From positions 1 to 50,522 of the forward strand of contig PGZV01000008.1 in assembly GCA_002841495.1 (NCBI GenBank): DNA of 50,522 nt. Reading direction: 5' to 3'. A program made the translations under genes and the position numbers. Under the pieces are notes generated by a model that saw nothing but the letters and a program-made list of their open reading frames with translations, had not been told where the DNA came from and searched no databases. This document shows, piece after piece, positions 8,315-15,806 of this stretch (position 1 is the first letter of the stretch; each line of letters opens with the position of its first letter). Source of the stretch: Firmicutes bacterium HGW-Firmicutes-2 (lineage in GTDB: Bacteria; Bacillota; Clostridia; Lachnospirales; Vallitaleaceae).

Positions 8315-9871
8315 GTGGATCATATACTTATTCATGAATTTGCAGTCAAGTGGCTAGATAAGTACCGGGATTTAAAAACAACTGAACGTGAAGTGATTGA
8401 GACTTTTGCAGATGAGTGTTTTGCAATTGGATTTGAGATGGATTGCGGACAATCCCTTGAAGACGCCTATCCAAGACAAAATCTGCTTAATGATTATTCA
8501 AAACTAGATTCTCATATTGAGGAGATCATTGATATCAAATTGCTAGGAAGTGCTATTTTTTCAAAGTGGCGAGGTATTACCCACTGGTCCTATTCCGAAA
8601 GCTTGTTATCAGAGGAGAATCGCCCATGGTTCATTGTCGCGCTTTCCCGGTTGGCGTTACTTACAGAACCAAATGGATTTTGTCCTTTCGTTCTCAAAGG
8701 AAAAGCCAAGAAGATTCGTATCATCTCAAATAACGTGGGATATGGTCCACCGCCAAATCCTGACGAGGAAGTTGAACAGCGATTAACTTTGTGTGATGAT
8801 GGTCGTGTCTGGTTTTCAGGATATAATTTCATTTATGAGTCAGATGGCTACAAACGTGGCCGGCAGAAGCAATTTAAATTAGAAAATGAGAAAGCAGATA
8901 CAGTCTTCTCTGCATTCACACGGTTTTTCAGCGGTGAATTTATTGATATATTTGCCACAGACATCGGAACCTGGGAAATGACGATCACCAATCAGGATGA
9001 TGAGGAATTTGTGTTTCGAGGATCACTGTGTGCGGATTATGAAAACGATGGCACTGATCTCTCAGAGCTTTTGCGTGATGAACTTGGAATAGAGCATCTT
9101 TTTGTTTTTGATGGAGATGAAAAGCCAGATATAGTGAATCGTATTGAGGTGGAGTATCATCATCATACATTGATAAAAACAGAGATGCCAATCAGTAAAA
9201 CCGCAGATCATGCGATTTGGGACTACTACGAGCACTTGATAATCGACAGAACAACAGAAACAATGAGACACCAGCAGAAAATAGGCAGTGAATGTGTTAT
9301 CAATCGGGAGTATTATGTCAAAGATGGAATTGCTTGTTTTTTAGATAACATCGATGCAGATTCATTATTTGAATGTATTGAAGGGAATCCGGAAGATGTC
9401 ATGGTAGATCCCGATGAAACAAAAGACTATACAATTACGATTGATTTCAAGAAGCGTCCTCAGTTAATTTTAACTGGAACTTTTGATAAAAGAGGACTTC
9501 CAGAGGATTGGCCAGAGCTGGCTGAAGAAATAAGTTCCTTTATGGCGTTTTATGGTTTGGGCGAGATATTGGATCCGTTAAATTATGGAAAGGCAAGAAG
9601 AAGGCCTTCGGATTACATCTTCTGCAGTGTAACTCTTGAGGAAAACGGCAAGCCGTATTATTATCTTGCAGATGAGGATCATTATAAAGTTGGGGATCTT
9701 GTCGAAGTGACTTCCGGATATGATGGACATACGTCAATTGTCAGGATTGAAAAGATTGAGTATTTTTCAGAAGAAGATGCGCCATATCCTATTGAGAAAA
9801 TGAAGCACATTGTGAGGATATATTCAGAAAGGGGTGATGAGAATGGCAACAACGGTAATACAAGCATTTAA
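8315..9871 (+). CDS. Hypothetical protein, 518 aa, possible defence component
   Basis: Start is GTG at 8315 behind GGGGGAGGTGAT. The protein is acidic and soluble. Residues 1 to about 110 look helical (WLDKYRDLKTTEREVIETFADECFAIGFEMD). The middle is beta-rich (LCDDGRVWFSGYNFIYESDG, then VFSAFTRFFSGEFIDIFATDIGTWEMTI), like a beta-sandwich or barrel. The C-terminal about 80 residues (YYYLADEDHYKVGDLVEV ... SIVRIEKIEYFSEEDAPYPI) form a small beta module that I have a general impression of from other Bacillota hypotheticals. No catalytic motif stands out. The last 29 bases overlap the CD-NTase start, so the two are probably translationally coupled. Confidence 0.75.
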   Translation: MDHILIHEFAVKWLDKYRDLKTTEREVIETFADECFAIGFEMDCGQSLEDAYPRQNLLNDYSKLDSHIEEIIDIKLLGSAIFSKWRGITHWSYSESLLSEENRPWFIVALSRLALLTEPNGFCPFVLKGKAKKIRIISNNVGYGPPPNPDEEVEQRLTLCDDGRVWFSGYNFIYESDGYKRGRQKQFKLENEKADTVFSAFTRFFSGEFIDIFATDIGTWEMTITNQDDEEFVFRGSLCADYENDGTDLSELLRDELGIEHLFVFDGDEKPDIVNRIEVEYHHHTLIKTEMPISKTADHAIWDYYEHLIIDRTTETMRHQQKIGSECVINREYYVKDGIACFLDNIDADSLFECIEGNPEDVMVDPDETKDYTITIDFKKRPQLILTGTFDKRGLPEDWPELAEEISSFMAFYGLGEILDPLNYGKARRRPSDYIFCSVTLEENGKPYYYLADEDHYKVGDLVEVTSGYDGHTSIVRIEKIEYFSEEDAPYPIEKMKHIVRIYSERGDENGNNGNTSI

Positions 9872-10843
9872 TGAATTTTTGAAAGATACAGTTAATCTGG
9901 ATCCAGAAGTTACTACAAAAGCAAACGGAAGTCGTGACTGGCTTGTTGATCAAATTGCAAATTTCAAATCAAAAGACAGCTATTTTCCAACGTCATATGT
10001 AGATATTAATATTAATTTTGGATCATTTGCTAGAAAAACGAAGATACGTGAACTAGATGACATTGACATTATGATAGGGCTCAGTGGTCAGGGATCTACA
10101 TATATGGCTTATTCTAAAAAAATAGAAATCACTGTATCAAGTGAAGCAACAGATTTATTAAAGCTGTGCCATACAAATTCTACATCGTTGAACTCTAAAA
10201 AGGTTGTTAATAAATTTGTATCAGCATGTTCTAGTGTGCCACAGTACAATAGTGCAGAAATCAAACGAAATCAAGAAGCTGCTATTCTAAACTTAAGTTC
10301 TTATCCTTGGAGTTTTGATATAGTGCCATGTTTTATTACATCTGAAGATTTTTTAGGAAAGACATACTACCTTATACCTGATGGAAATGGCTATTGGAAA
10401 AAACGGATCCAAGGATTGATAAAGAACGGACTACTCGAATAAATCAAAATCACGACGGAAATGTTCTTCGAGTAATTAGGATTTTTAAATATTGGAATGG
10501 AAGGGCAACAATGCCCTCTATGTCGTCATATTTACTGGAAACAATGATATTGAACTATTATGAAGGAAAAACTTCAAAAGCCAGTCAATTTGTTGATATT
10601 GAATTTCCCAATGTAATTGCCTACATCCATAATCACATAATGGGGGCTGTTGATGATCCAAAGGGTTTACAAGGAAATATTAATAGCTTGACATATGACG
10701 AAAAGATAAAAATCCAGAATAAAGCAGCAACAGACTACAATGTTGCTATTGCTGCTAGAGAGTTTGAAAATAATAAAGATATGAAGTCTTCAATAGGTAA
10801 ATGGGGAGAAATATTTGGAAGTGAATTTCCTAAGTATTATTAG
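9843..10843 (+). pseudogene. CD-NTase (CBASS nucleotidyltransferase), frameshifted
   Basis: This reads as one cGAS/DncV-like nucleotidyltransferase of about 333 aa in two frames. The first frame (9843-10442) has the NTase signature G60-S61 (FGSFARKT), D73-x-D75 (DDID) and the third acid D159 (SFDIVPCF), then ends NGYWKKRIQGLIKNGLLE. The second frame (from about 10397 to 10843) continues with KTDPRIDKERTTRINQNHDG, VIRIFKYWNGR and SSYLLETMILNYYE, which is the usual helical half of the family. The switch falls in a run of six As after TGG (10397-10402); seven As would restore the frame. It may be a real mutation, a sequencing error or slippage. The start ATG 9843 overlaps the preceding gene. Its effector gene follows 12 bases downstream. 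Confidence 0.85.
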
Positions 10844-10855
10844 GGGGGTAAGTCT

Positions 10856-11758
10856 ATGAGCATTAATGAAAAACAGAACACGGATTGGAATCTTAAGAGA
10901 TTGGCAGCCCAAAGACAATTATATTCAGAAGCAAAAAGTTTGATGGGGATACAATTCATACTAAGTGGAGCATTTACTGTGGCACTTGCAGTTGTAGGGA
11001 ATATAATAGACGATAAATATTTTGTATATACGGTGGTTGCTGCAATCATTATAGCGCTACTCGATGAGTTGCTTATATCCAAATGTATTGATCATGTTAA
11101 AGAAGAAGCTGCAACAATTCAAGAAGAGTTTGATTGTGATGTATTGGAAATACCACAAAATCATATCAAAATCGGAACTCATTCAATGATGGAAGTCATA
11201 CAAGAAAAATCAGATAAATACATTGTAAAGAATAAAAACTACAGCTCGTTAACTAACTGGTATCCGGGTATTGATGATGAAGAAAACCGATTTTATAGGT
11301 TGTTTTGTCAAGCTACAAATTGTTGGTGGAACCAGAATTTAAGAAAATGGTACACGCAGATTTTGGTGAGTGTACTTGCATGTGTATTCATAATATTAAT
11401 GCTATTAGCAATTATTAAGGGAATTACGGTCTCTGTATTTTTGATGTCTGTCTTGTCGCCAATACTGCCAGCTTTCGTACTGGTGTATAAAACGATAAAG
11501 GACAATGGTAAATCAATTGACAACTTGAATCATATGAAGGGGAAACTTGATGAAATAATATGTCGCGCGGAGAGTTCTGAGATTTATTCAGATGAACAAT
11601 TGATTAAAGACTCAAGGTGTCTGCAAGATATGATTTTTGACAATAGAGCATCGAGTCCGTTGATACCGGATAGAGTGTATTTTGGAAAAAGGAAAAAGTT
11701 TGAAGTAATTGCCTCTGAGACAAATCGTGAACTTATTAAAAAAATAAAGCAGCTATGA
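10856..11758 (+). CDS. S-4TM family pore-forming effector
   Basis: The 300-aa membrane protein has four predicted spans in two pairs: about 34-55 (IQFILSGAFTVALAVVG), 57-78 (VYTVVAAIIIALLDELLI), 170-190 (ILVSVLACVFIILMLLAII) and 194-218 (VFLMSVLSPILPAFVLVY). This layout, with a charged cytoplasmic stretch between the pairs, fits the S-4TM putative pore-forming effector family found beside CD-NTases. In CBASS, a cyclic nucleotide made after phage infection opens such a protein and depolarises the membrane. ATG 10856 is behind TAGGGGGG and 12 bases after the CD-NTase. The gene is intact, so the effector is complete even though the synthase is split. Confidence 0.88.
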   Translation: MSINEKQNTDWNLKRLAAQRQLYSEAKSLMGIQFILSGAFTVALAVVGNIIDDKYFVYTVVAAIIIALLDELLISKCIDHVKEEAATIQEEFDCDVLEIPQNHIKIGTHSMMEVIQEKSDKYIVKNKNYSSLTNWYPGIDDEENRFYRLFCQATNCWWNQNLRKWYTQILVSVLACVFIILMLLAIIKGITVSVFLMSVLSPILPAFVLVYKTIKDNGKSIDNLNHMKGKLDEIICRAESSEIYSDEQLIKDSRCLQDMIFDNRASSPLIPDRVYFGKRKKFEVIASETNRELIKKIKQL

Positions 11759-11791
11759 ATTGATAAGAGCCCTCATAATGACGGAAGGCTC

Positions 11792-12304
11792 TTAATTACG
11801 TAGAAAATCTGTTTTAGAATCAATGGTATTTTTAAACTGAAAACCTCGTGTATTCATCGAAGATACCTTCAGAGCTATTAGATTAATATCCGTACATAAC
11901 TCCTTGGAAATCTGTTCGATATCATACCCCTCATGAGCCAAGTCAAGAATCCTATCATCAGGAAGAAGAATCTCGGATGCAAAAAGATTGGCTTCATATT
12001 CTGGCCGGCTTTTCATATCGTAAAGCATGAACTCCTGTAAGCAGACTTTTCGGGCTAGATCCTGATGTAAAATATCATGACCAAGTTCATGAGCACAGAC
12101 CAGTGCTTGGGTGAATGGATCCAATTTCTCGTTGATAGCAGCAAAGCGATTACGCTTTAAATATTTATACATACCTTTCAGGTTGCCCAAATCGGCATAG
12201 ATCACTTGGATACCCATTGCCTCACACAGCTGAAATGGGTCACGGGTATCATATTTCTTAACAAGCTTATTGGCTACATGCTGAATATACTCTCTTTTTG
12301 GCAC
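11792..12304 (-). CDS. immA: ImmA/IrrE-family metallopeptidase
   Basis: The 170-aa protein has the zinc site H72-E-L-G-H76 (CAHELGHDILH) and a downstream glutamate region RPEYEANLFASEILLPD, the classic ImmA/IrrE peptidase pattern. In ICEBs1 the homologue cleaves the ImmR repressor and so activates the element. It follows the HTH gene on the minus strand by 65 bases. Its 3' end converges on the S-4TM gene with 33 bases between them. Cleavage of the neighbouring regulator is inferred from this pairing. Confidence 0.92.
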   Translation of the reverse strand: MPKREYIQHVANKLVKKYDTRDPFQLCEAMGIQVIYADLGNLKGMYKYLKRNRFAAINEKLDPFTQALVCAHELGHDILHQDLARKVCLQEFMLYDMKSRPEYEANLFASEILLPDDRILDLAHEGYDIEQISKELCTDINLIALKVSSMNTRGFQFKNTIDSKTDFLRN

Positions 12305-12369
12305 GATAAGTTCACCTCCCCCAGCGTATTAAGTATAACAAATAGACTATCCCAAAAAACGGACAGTGA

Positions 12370-12792
12370 TTACTTGTCAGACTCGCTGTTCTTTTTATAT
12401 TTTTTAGGTGTGTACTTCTTATTGTTATCTTTGGCCTTCCAATACATATCGGTAATGGCTCTAAAGACCTTATCTTTATCGTCTTCGTTTAATTCTCCTC
12501 CGGCAAACAATCCGCCAATCTCATCAACTAAAGTTTCTGCATCTTTCTTCCCACGAGAACCGTACTTAGTTGCGGCATCCAGAACAAACTGATCTTCTTC
12601 ACTCATCATGTCTTCGATGGTGGTTCCCAGTGCGGCACACAATTTATTTAATATAGCCACATCTTTCGGATACCGGGTATTACTTTCATAGTTCTGAATG
12701 GAACGAAGTGAAAGACCCGTTCGATTCGCCAATTCTTGCTGACTAATGTCCAACAAGTTTCTCAGTTCCTTAATTCGATCACCAAATAACAT
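12370..12792 (-). CDS. immR: XRE-family repressor, ImmR-like
   Basis: The 140-aa protein has an N-terminal XRE helix-turn-helix (residues about 3-60: DRIKELRNLLDISQQELANRTGLSLRSIQNYESNTRYP) and a C-terminal domain with a conserved acidic patch (LVDEIGGLFAGGELNEDDKDKVFRAI). Its ribosome site is GGAAGGAG. It precedes immA in the same operon and faces the promoter at 12853-12882 across a 184-base divergent region. This is the standard design of a repressor controlling its own element, relieved by ImmA. Confidence 0.9.
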   Translation of the reverse strand: MLFGDRIKELRNLLDISQQELANRTGLSLRSIQNYESNTRYPKDVAILNKLCAALGTTIEDMMSEEDQFVLDAATKYGSRGKKDAETLVDEIGGLFAGGELNEDDKDKVFRAITDMYWKAKDNNKKYTPKKYKKNSESDK

Positions 12793-12823
12793 GGCTCAGA
12801 CTCCTTCCTTTTTTGCTGCATAA

Positions 12824-12834
12824 GGTGCAGCACC
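12824..12834. promoter_or_regulatory. Palindrome, possible ImmR operator
   Basis: GGTGC-A-GCACC is a perfect inverted repeat 31 bases upstream of the immR start and 18 bases upstream of the rightward -35 box. Its position between divergent promoters fits an autoregulatory operator. There is no second identical copy nearby, so this is tentative. Confidence 0.45.
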
Positions 12835-12852
12835 AAGTGTACTATTTTTTGA

Positions 12853-12882
12853 TTGACAACAGAACATGCGTTCGTGTATAAT
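12853..12882 (+). promoter_or_regulatory. Strong sigma-A promoter with LexA-type box in the spacer
   Basis: TTGACA (12853-12858) and TATAAT (12877-12882) are both perfect consensus with an 18-base spacer. Inside the spacer lies GAACATGCGTTC (12862-12873), which fits the Gram-positive LexA/DinR pattern GAAC-N4-GTTC. A repressor bound there would block RNA polymerase. The promoter drives rightward into the 106-bp repeat and the cassette. It probably drove the ArpU-like gene directly before the cassette was inserted. Confidence 0.8.
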
Positions 12883-12957
12883 TTGATTAAATCAGAACGC
12901 AACATCGTGCGTAATAACTATACCACTAACCGTTGATATCAGTCAACAGAAATATAC

Positions 12958-13063
12958 AAAGAAAGGAAAGAGGCCTATGAGAAGAGAAAGCAAAGTCATG
13001 AAACAATGTGCATTAATGTTCAAAGGATTAAACGTTGAAAGAGAAGGTGTATTACATAAGACC
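12958..13063 (+). repeat. 106-bp direct repeat, copy 1 (left end of cassette)
   Basis: This stretch matches 14418-14523 at 103 of 106 bases by eye. It covers the ribosome site, the ATG and the first 29 codons of the ArpU-like gene. The three differences are at 12968 and within the codons after GGATTA. The repeats bound 1354 bases that hold two unrelated genes, so this looks like the scar of a cassette insertion. Confidence 0.93.
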
Positions 13064-13075
13064 CAATTGTTCTAA
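12977..13075 (+). pseudogene. Orphan 5' fragment of the ArpU-like gene (32 codons)
   Basis: The frame opens with MRRESKVMKQCALMFKGLN like the intact gene at 14437, keeps its ribosome site, then after residue 29 diverges to QLF and stops. It sits directly downstream of the strong promoter and could still be translated into a 32-aa peptide. It is best seen as the duplicated target left by the insertion. Confidence 0.85.
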
Positions 13076-13123
13076 TAAAATAGTGGTAATCATCTTTGGA
13101 TTTGTATTTTAGTTTGTGATAAA

Positions 13124-13651
13124 TTAATATCCAAGTTTTTTAGCTTCGTCAACAAGTATTTCTTGAATATTGGCAAGAAATGGTTTGAGACAAGTAGCAT
13201 CCATTTCGTCTGTTATATTAATTAAGGTTTTTAGTAAAGAAAAATACTCTTGCTTGTTCATATCTTCGCCAACTAATAAGCGAGTGAGCTTATTCATTAC
13301 TATTAATTCGTCAGGTGCAGATGAAGAATGTGTATTCGATTTAGGGCTTGCTATCTTCACGCTTCTGAAAAGGCTACCAAAATATGCCTGTTCACTTAGC
13401 TCAGATTGTTCTAGCAGAAATTTTGTGAATGAACGTAAACCTTTGGCAGGTGAGGGCATTTCGATATTCGTTTGAAGTTCGATTATAAGGATATTATCTT
13501 GTACATCTAGTTTTGTTAACTTCTTTTGAGATGAGATATTTCCGGGTTTATTATTGAAATGAACAATAGCATTATCTATGTCATTTTCATGTTTTTTAAG
13601 TGATCCAGAAAAAGTTGGATTGGCTGCCATCAAATTAATTATGTATTTCAT
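13124..13651 (-). CDS. Cassette gene A, hypothetical protein, 175 aa
   Basis: I do not recognise this protein. It starts at ATG 13651 behind a GGAGGTG site. It is soluble and lysine-rich. The first half is probably alpha/beta (MKYIINLMAANPTFSG, NILIIELQTNIEMPSPAKGL). A serine-rich linker (SPKSNTHSSSAPDEL, about residues 103-117) joins a helical C-terminal half (LLVGEDMNKQEYFSLLKTLINITDEMDATCLKPFL). There are no enzyme motifs or membrane segments. It is transcribed against the surrounding genes and divergently from cassette gene B. The DNA looks more AT-rich than the flanking regulator and recombinase genes. Confidence 0.75.
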   Translation of the reverse strand: MKYIINLMAANPTFSGSLKKHENDIDNAIVHFNNKPGNISSQKKLTKLDVQDNILIIELQTNIEMPSPAKGLRSFTKFLLEQSELSEQAYFGSLFRSVKIASPKSNTHSSSAPDELIVMNKLTRLLVGEDMNKQEYFSLLKTLINITDEMDATCLKPFLANIQEILVDEAKKLGY

Positions 13652-13853
13652 AATTTACACCTCCTGGTTGTATTATAGTTTGCGAGAATGAAGATGTCAA
13701 ACAAAAACTCTGTTCATAACAAAATATCTGTTGTAACAAACTTTGGTTTGTGCTATCATCAGAGTTGGACAGAGTTAAACAAAATGATAGTATTTTAAAT
13801 ATGTTTTAGAATTTTCACAGGCAAACATAATATTAATCAAGGAGATAAAGCAA
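13652..13853. promoter_or_regulatory. Divergent promoter region of the cassette
   Basis: These 202 bases separate the two cassette genes. They contain the hairpin-like palindrome ACAAAC-TTTG-GTTTGT (13736-13751) and several related ACAAA/TTTGT words around it (near 13699, 13720 and 13731), so a dimeric regulator may bind repeatedly. The ribosome sites GGAGGTG (for gene A) and AAGGAG (for gene B) are clear. I cannot assign either -10/-35 pair with confidence. Confidence 0.5.
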
Positions 13854-14402
13854 ATGAAAGATTTTTTAATCACAATTACATTAAAAAGCTTCAAAGAACA
13901 ATCATTAGGTCAAAAAGATATAAATGTTTATGCAGATTCAGACAACGTTTATGAAGCACTCAGTAAAGGGTACGGAGAATTAGTTAATCAACTAATAGAC
14001 GATACTGCTGAACAGTTAATTTTTTCCGACCAGCCTCATAAGCAGGAGGCAAAATTAACGTATCACACATTAATTCAAGATAAATTTGTTACGAAAATCT
14101 GCATAGATCGAGAAAAAATCTGGGATGAGTTAATAAACATCTTTGAGCAGGGAGAAAGAAGTTGGAATCTTGAAGAAATAGAAGAGGCGATAAAATCTCT
14201 TCAAGAATATTTCGCGTTAGATTATCCGATTGAGCTACATATACCAACTCAGAAGTATCGCCTAATCATCGATAACATTTTAAGGGTATCACTCTATTAT
14301 AATTCGATGGTTAAAAATGAGAAGCTCATAGATAATGGAGATCTCTCTTACATTACAAAAAAGATAATGGAGATACTTTTAACTTTAGGCGTATCACAGT
14401 AA
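13854..14402 (+). CDS. Cassette gene B, hypothetical protein, 182 aa
   Basis: I do not recognise this protein. ATG 13854 follows AAGGAGATAAAG. It is acidic and soluble. The start (KDFLITITLKSFKEQSLGQKDINVYADSDNVYEALSKGY) suggests a beta strand pair plus helix. The rest is mainly helical (KIWDELINIFEQGERSWNLEEIEEAIKSLQEYF, then RLIIDNILRVSLYYNSMV). It ends 15 bases before repeat copy 2. Together with gene A it is the whole payload of the insertion, which suggests the two work together, for example as an immunity or toxin-antitoxin pair. That role is inference from position alone. Confidence 0.75.
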   Translation: MKDFLITITLKSFKEQSLGQKDINVYADSDNVYEALSKGYGELVNQLIDDTAEQLIFSDQPHKQEAKLTYHTLIQDKFVTKICIDREKIWDELINIFEQGERSWNLEEIEEAIKSLQEYFALDYPIELHIPTQKYRLIIDNILRVSLYYNSMVKNEKLIDNGDLSYITKKIMEILLTLGVSQ

Positions 14403-14417
14403 TCTGGTGAAAAAATA

Positions 14418-14523
14418 AAAGAAAGGATAGAGGCCTATGAGAAGAGAAAGCAAAGTCATGAAACAATGTGCATTAATGTTCAAAGGATTAAATGTGGAAA
14501 GAGAAGGTGTATTACATAAGACC
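14418..14523 (+). repeat. 106-bp direct repeat, copy 2 (right end of cassette)
   Basis: The partner of 12958-13063. Here the repeat runs on into the intact ArpU-like gene, so the insertion rebuilt the 5' end of its target. Copy 2 has lost the native promoter, which now lies 1.5 kb upstream beyond the cassette. Confidence 0.93.
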
Positions 14524-15027
14524 AAGCTACTGCTAAAAATATATCGACCAGTGGTCTGGTCAGCATCCAGCCGGGCATTGGAGGTTCGGGAAAGTGCCAG
14601 TATTTATTGCAGCCGTACCATGGAGGAAGCGCTTGAGTATTTAGCGAATTATGCACCGGAGGTGGAACAGGACCGGTTTTCTGAAAAAGTACAAACCCTG
14701 TTTGAAACCCAGTGGCTGATCACCATTATTGATAATGCCATGAACAAAATCTATGAATATCCGGATAACGGCAAGCTGTACCATGAGATTTTGAGTAAAC
14801 AGTATCTGACGATCAACAGTTATTCGGAGTTTGAAATGTTAGAGGCGCTGAATCTGGAGCGAAGCACCTATTACGACAAGAAGAAAGAAGCTATCGAGAT
14901 TTTTGCCATTTGTCTCTGGGGATATACCATTCCATCTATGCGCGGTATTTTTGGTTCTGATAATGATGAAGACACGATTCCGGTATTTTTCAAAAGCGTG
15001 GAAGCCCCGACCAATTCCCGACCATAA
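14437..15027 (+). CDS. ArpU/RinA-like phage-type transcriptional regulator
   Basis: The 196-aa protein has the layout of small late-gene regulators of phages and integrative elements. An N-terminal helical stretch is followed by LFETQWLITIIDNAMNKIYEYPDNGKLYHEILSKQYL, then the HTH-like SYSEFEMLEALNLERSTYYDKKKEAIEIFAICLWG. The last motif (serine, leucine, YDKKKEAI) is typical of ArpU/DUF1492-like sigma-4 HTH proteins. It lies upstream of the sigma-like gene and the recombinases, so control of excision genes is likely. Its first 29 codons and ribosome site are duplicated at 12958-13063. The family name is moderately sure. Confidence 0.7.
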   Translation: MRRESKVMKQCALMFKGLNVEREGVLHKTKLLLKIYRPVVWSASSRALEVRESASIYCSRTMEEALEYLANYAPEVEQDRFSEKVQTLFETQWLITIIDNAMNKIYEYPDNGKLYHEILSKQYLTINSYSEFEMLEALNLERSTYYDKKKEAIEIFAICLWGYTIPSMRGIFGSDNDEDTIPVFFKSVEAPTNSRP

Positions 15028-15132
15028 CCCGATGAAGTTCCGACACAGTCCCTACTGCTTTCCGACAACCGACATGCTACACTGACTATGCTGGCGAATT
15101 ACGGCATTTAAAAAGTAAATAATGAACGAATA

Positions 15133-15167
15133 AGATCCATAGAACCGGGCGGTGTGGGTCTTTTTTT
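15133..15167 (+). terminator. Possible rho-independent terminator
   Basis: AGATCC (15133-15138) pairs with GGGTCT (15156-15161) with one G-U pair and is followed by seven Ts. The stem is short, but the position 106 bases after the ArpU-like gene is suitable. Confidence 0.5.
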
Positions 15168-15196
15168 AATGTCTTTTTCGCTTATTACGGCAGAGA

Positions 15197-15233
15197 GCCG
15201 GGACTAACAGAAATGTTAGTCCCGGCTTTTTTT
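15197..15233 (+). terminator. Strong rho-independent terminator
   Basis: GCCGGGACTAAC (15197-15208) pairs perfectly with GTTAGTCCCGGC (15215-15226) across a six-base loop, followed by seven Ts. It separates the ArpU-like gene from the sigma-like gene. Confidence 0.93.
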
Positions 15234-15301
15234 CTGCCCGTTTTCAGGAGGTCAGATGAAAAAGTCATTAAGAAAGTCACACCACAGATGCCGTTCACCT
15301 C

Positions 15302-15345
15302 CCTTTTTCTGATGTTGCCCATAACCATAACACATCAGAAAAAGG
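15302..15345 (+). promoter_or_regulatory. 14-bp hairpin overlapping the ribosome site of the sigma-like gene
   Basis: CCTTTTTCTGATGT (15302-15315) is the exact reverse complement of ACATCAGAAAAAGG (15332-15345), with a 16-base loop. The right arm covers the start of the AAAGGAG ribosome site (15341-15347) that serves the ATG at 15357. Folding would hide the site. This suggests translational control or a block on read-through translation. Confidence 0.75.
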
Positions 15346-15356
15346 AGAGAAGCCTT

Positions 15357-15806
15357 ATGGCAAATGAAAGAAGAATACCCAATTACCGAAAAATGTATCC
15401 AACTGCAACGGATGAAATGATTGCAGTTTTAAGAAAAGGTGAGCGCAAGCTCCAGTACCAATCCTATGATCTGAAAGCTGAAAAATTCCTGATGGACGAA
15501 GAAAAGCAGCAGGCCATATTTATTCCAAGCAGAGAGGATTCGCTGGAACGGTTGATGGAAGCAGAGGTCCAATTTGTAGATCAAGACACCAACGTAGAGG
15601 ACGATGCAATCCAAAAAATGATGATCCAGAAGTTGAGATACTCACTAGAGCTTTTGACAGCAGAGGAATATGAGCTGATCCTGGCGCTGTTCTTCGAAGG
15701 TCAAACAGAGCGTGAATACGCTCATAACAAAGGTGTTTACCATAACGCCATTCATAAAAAGAAGCTGCGTATTTTGGAGAAACTAAAAAACTTTTTAGAA
15801 AAATAG
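15357..15806 (+). CDS. Sigma-70 region 4-like protein
   Basis: ATG 15357 behind AAAGGAGAG gives 149 aa; a longer frame upstream overlaps the terminator and is rejected. The C-terminal 60 residues (LELLTAEEYELILALFFEGQTEREYAHNKGVYHNAIHKKKLRILEKLKNFL) match the sigma region 4 HTH. The N-terminal half has IPNYRKMYPTATDEMIAVLRKGERKLQYQ, seen in small sigma-like proteins of conjugative elements in Clostridia. No region 2 is present, so it is not a full sigma factor. It probably activates the downstream recombination genes. Confidence 0.8.
   Translation: MANERRIPNYRKMYPTATDEMIAVLRKGERKLQYQSYDLKAEKFLMDEEKQQAIFIPSREDSLERLMEAEVQFVDQDTNVEDDAIQKMMIQKLRYSLELLTAEEYELILALFFEGQTEREYAHNKGVYHNAIHKKKLRILEKLKNFLEK

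Noticed and set aside
12853-12873. Reading GAACATGCGTTC solely as an ImmR operator
   Set aside because: I could not find the repeated copies expected for ImmR-type binding, and the match to the GAAC-N4-GTTC LexA pattern is exact. I left the alternative open in the finding.
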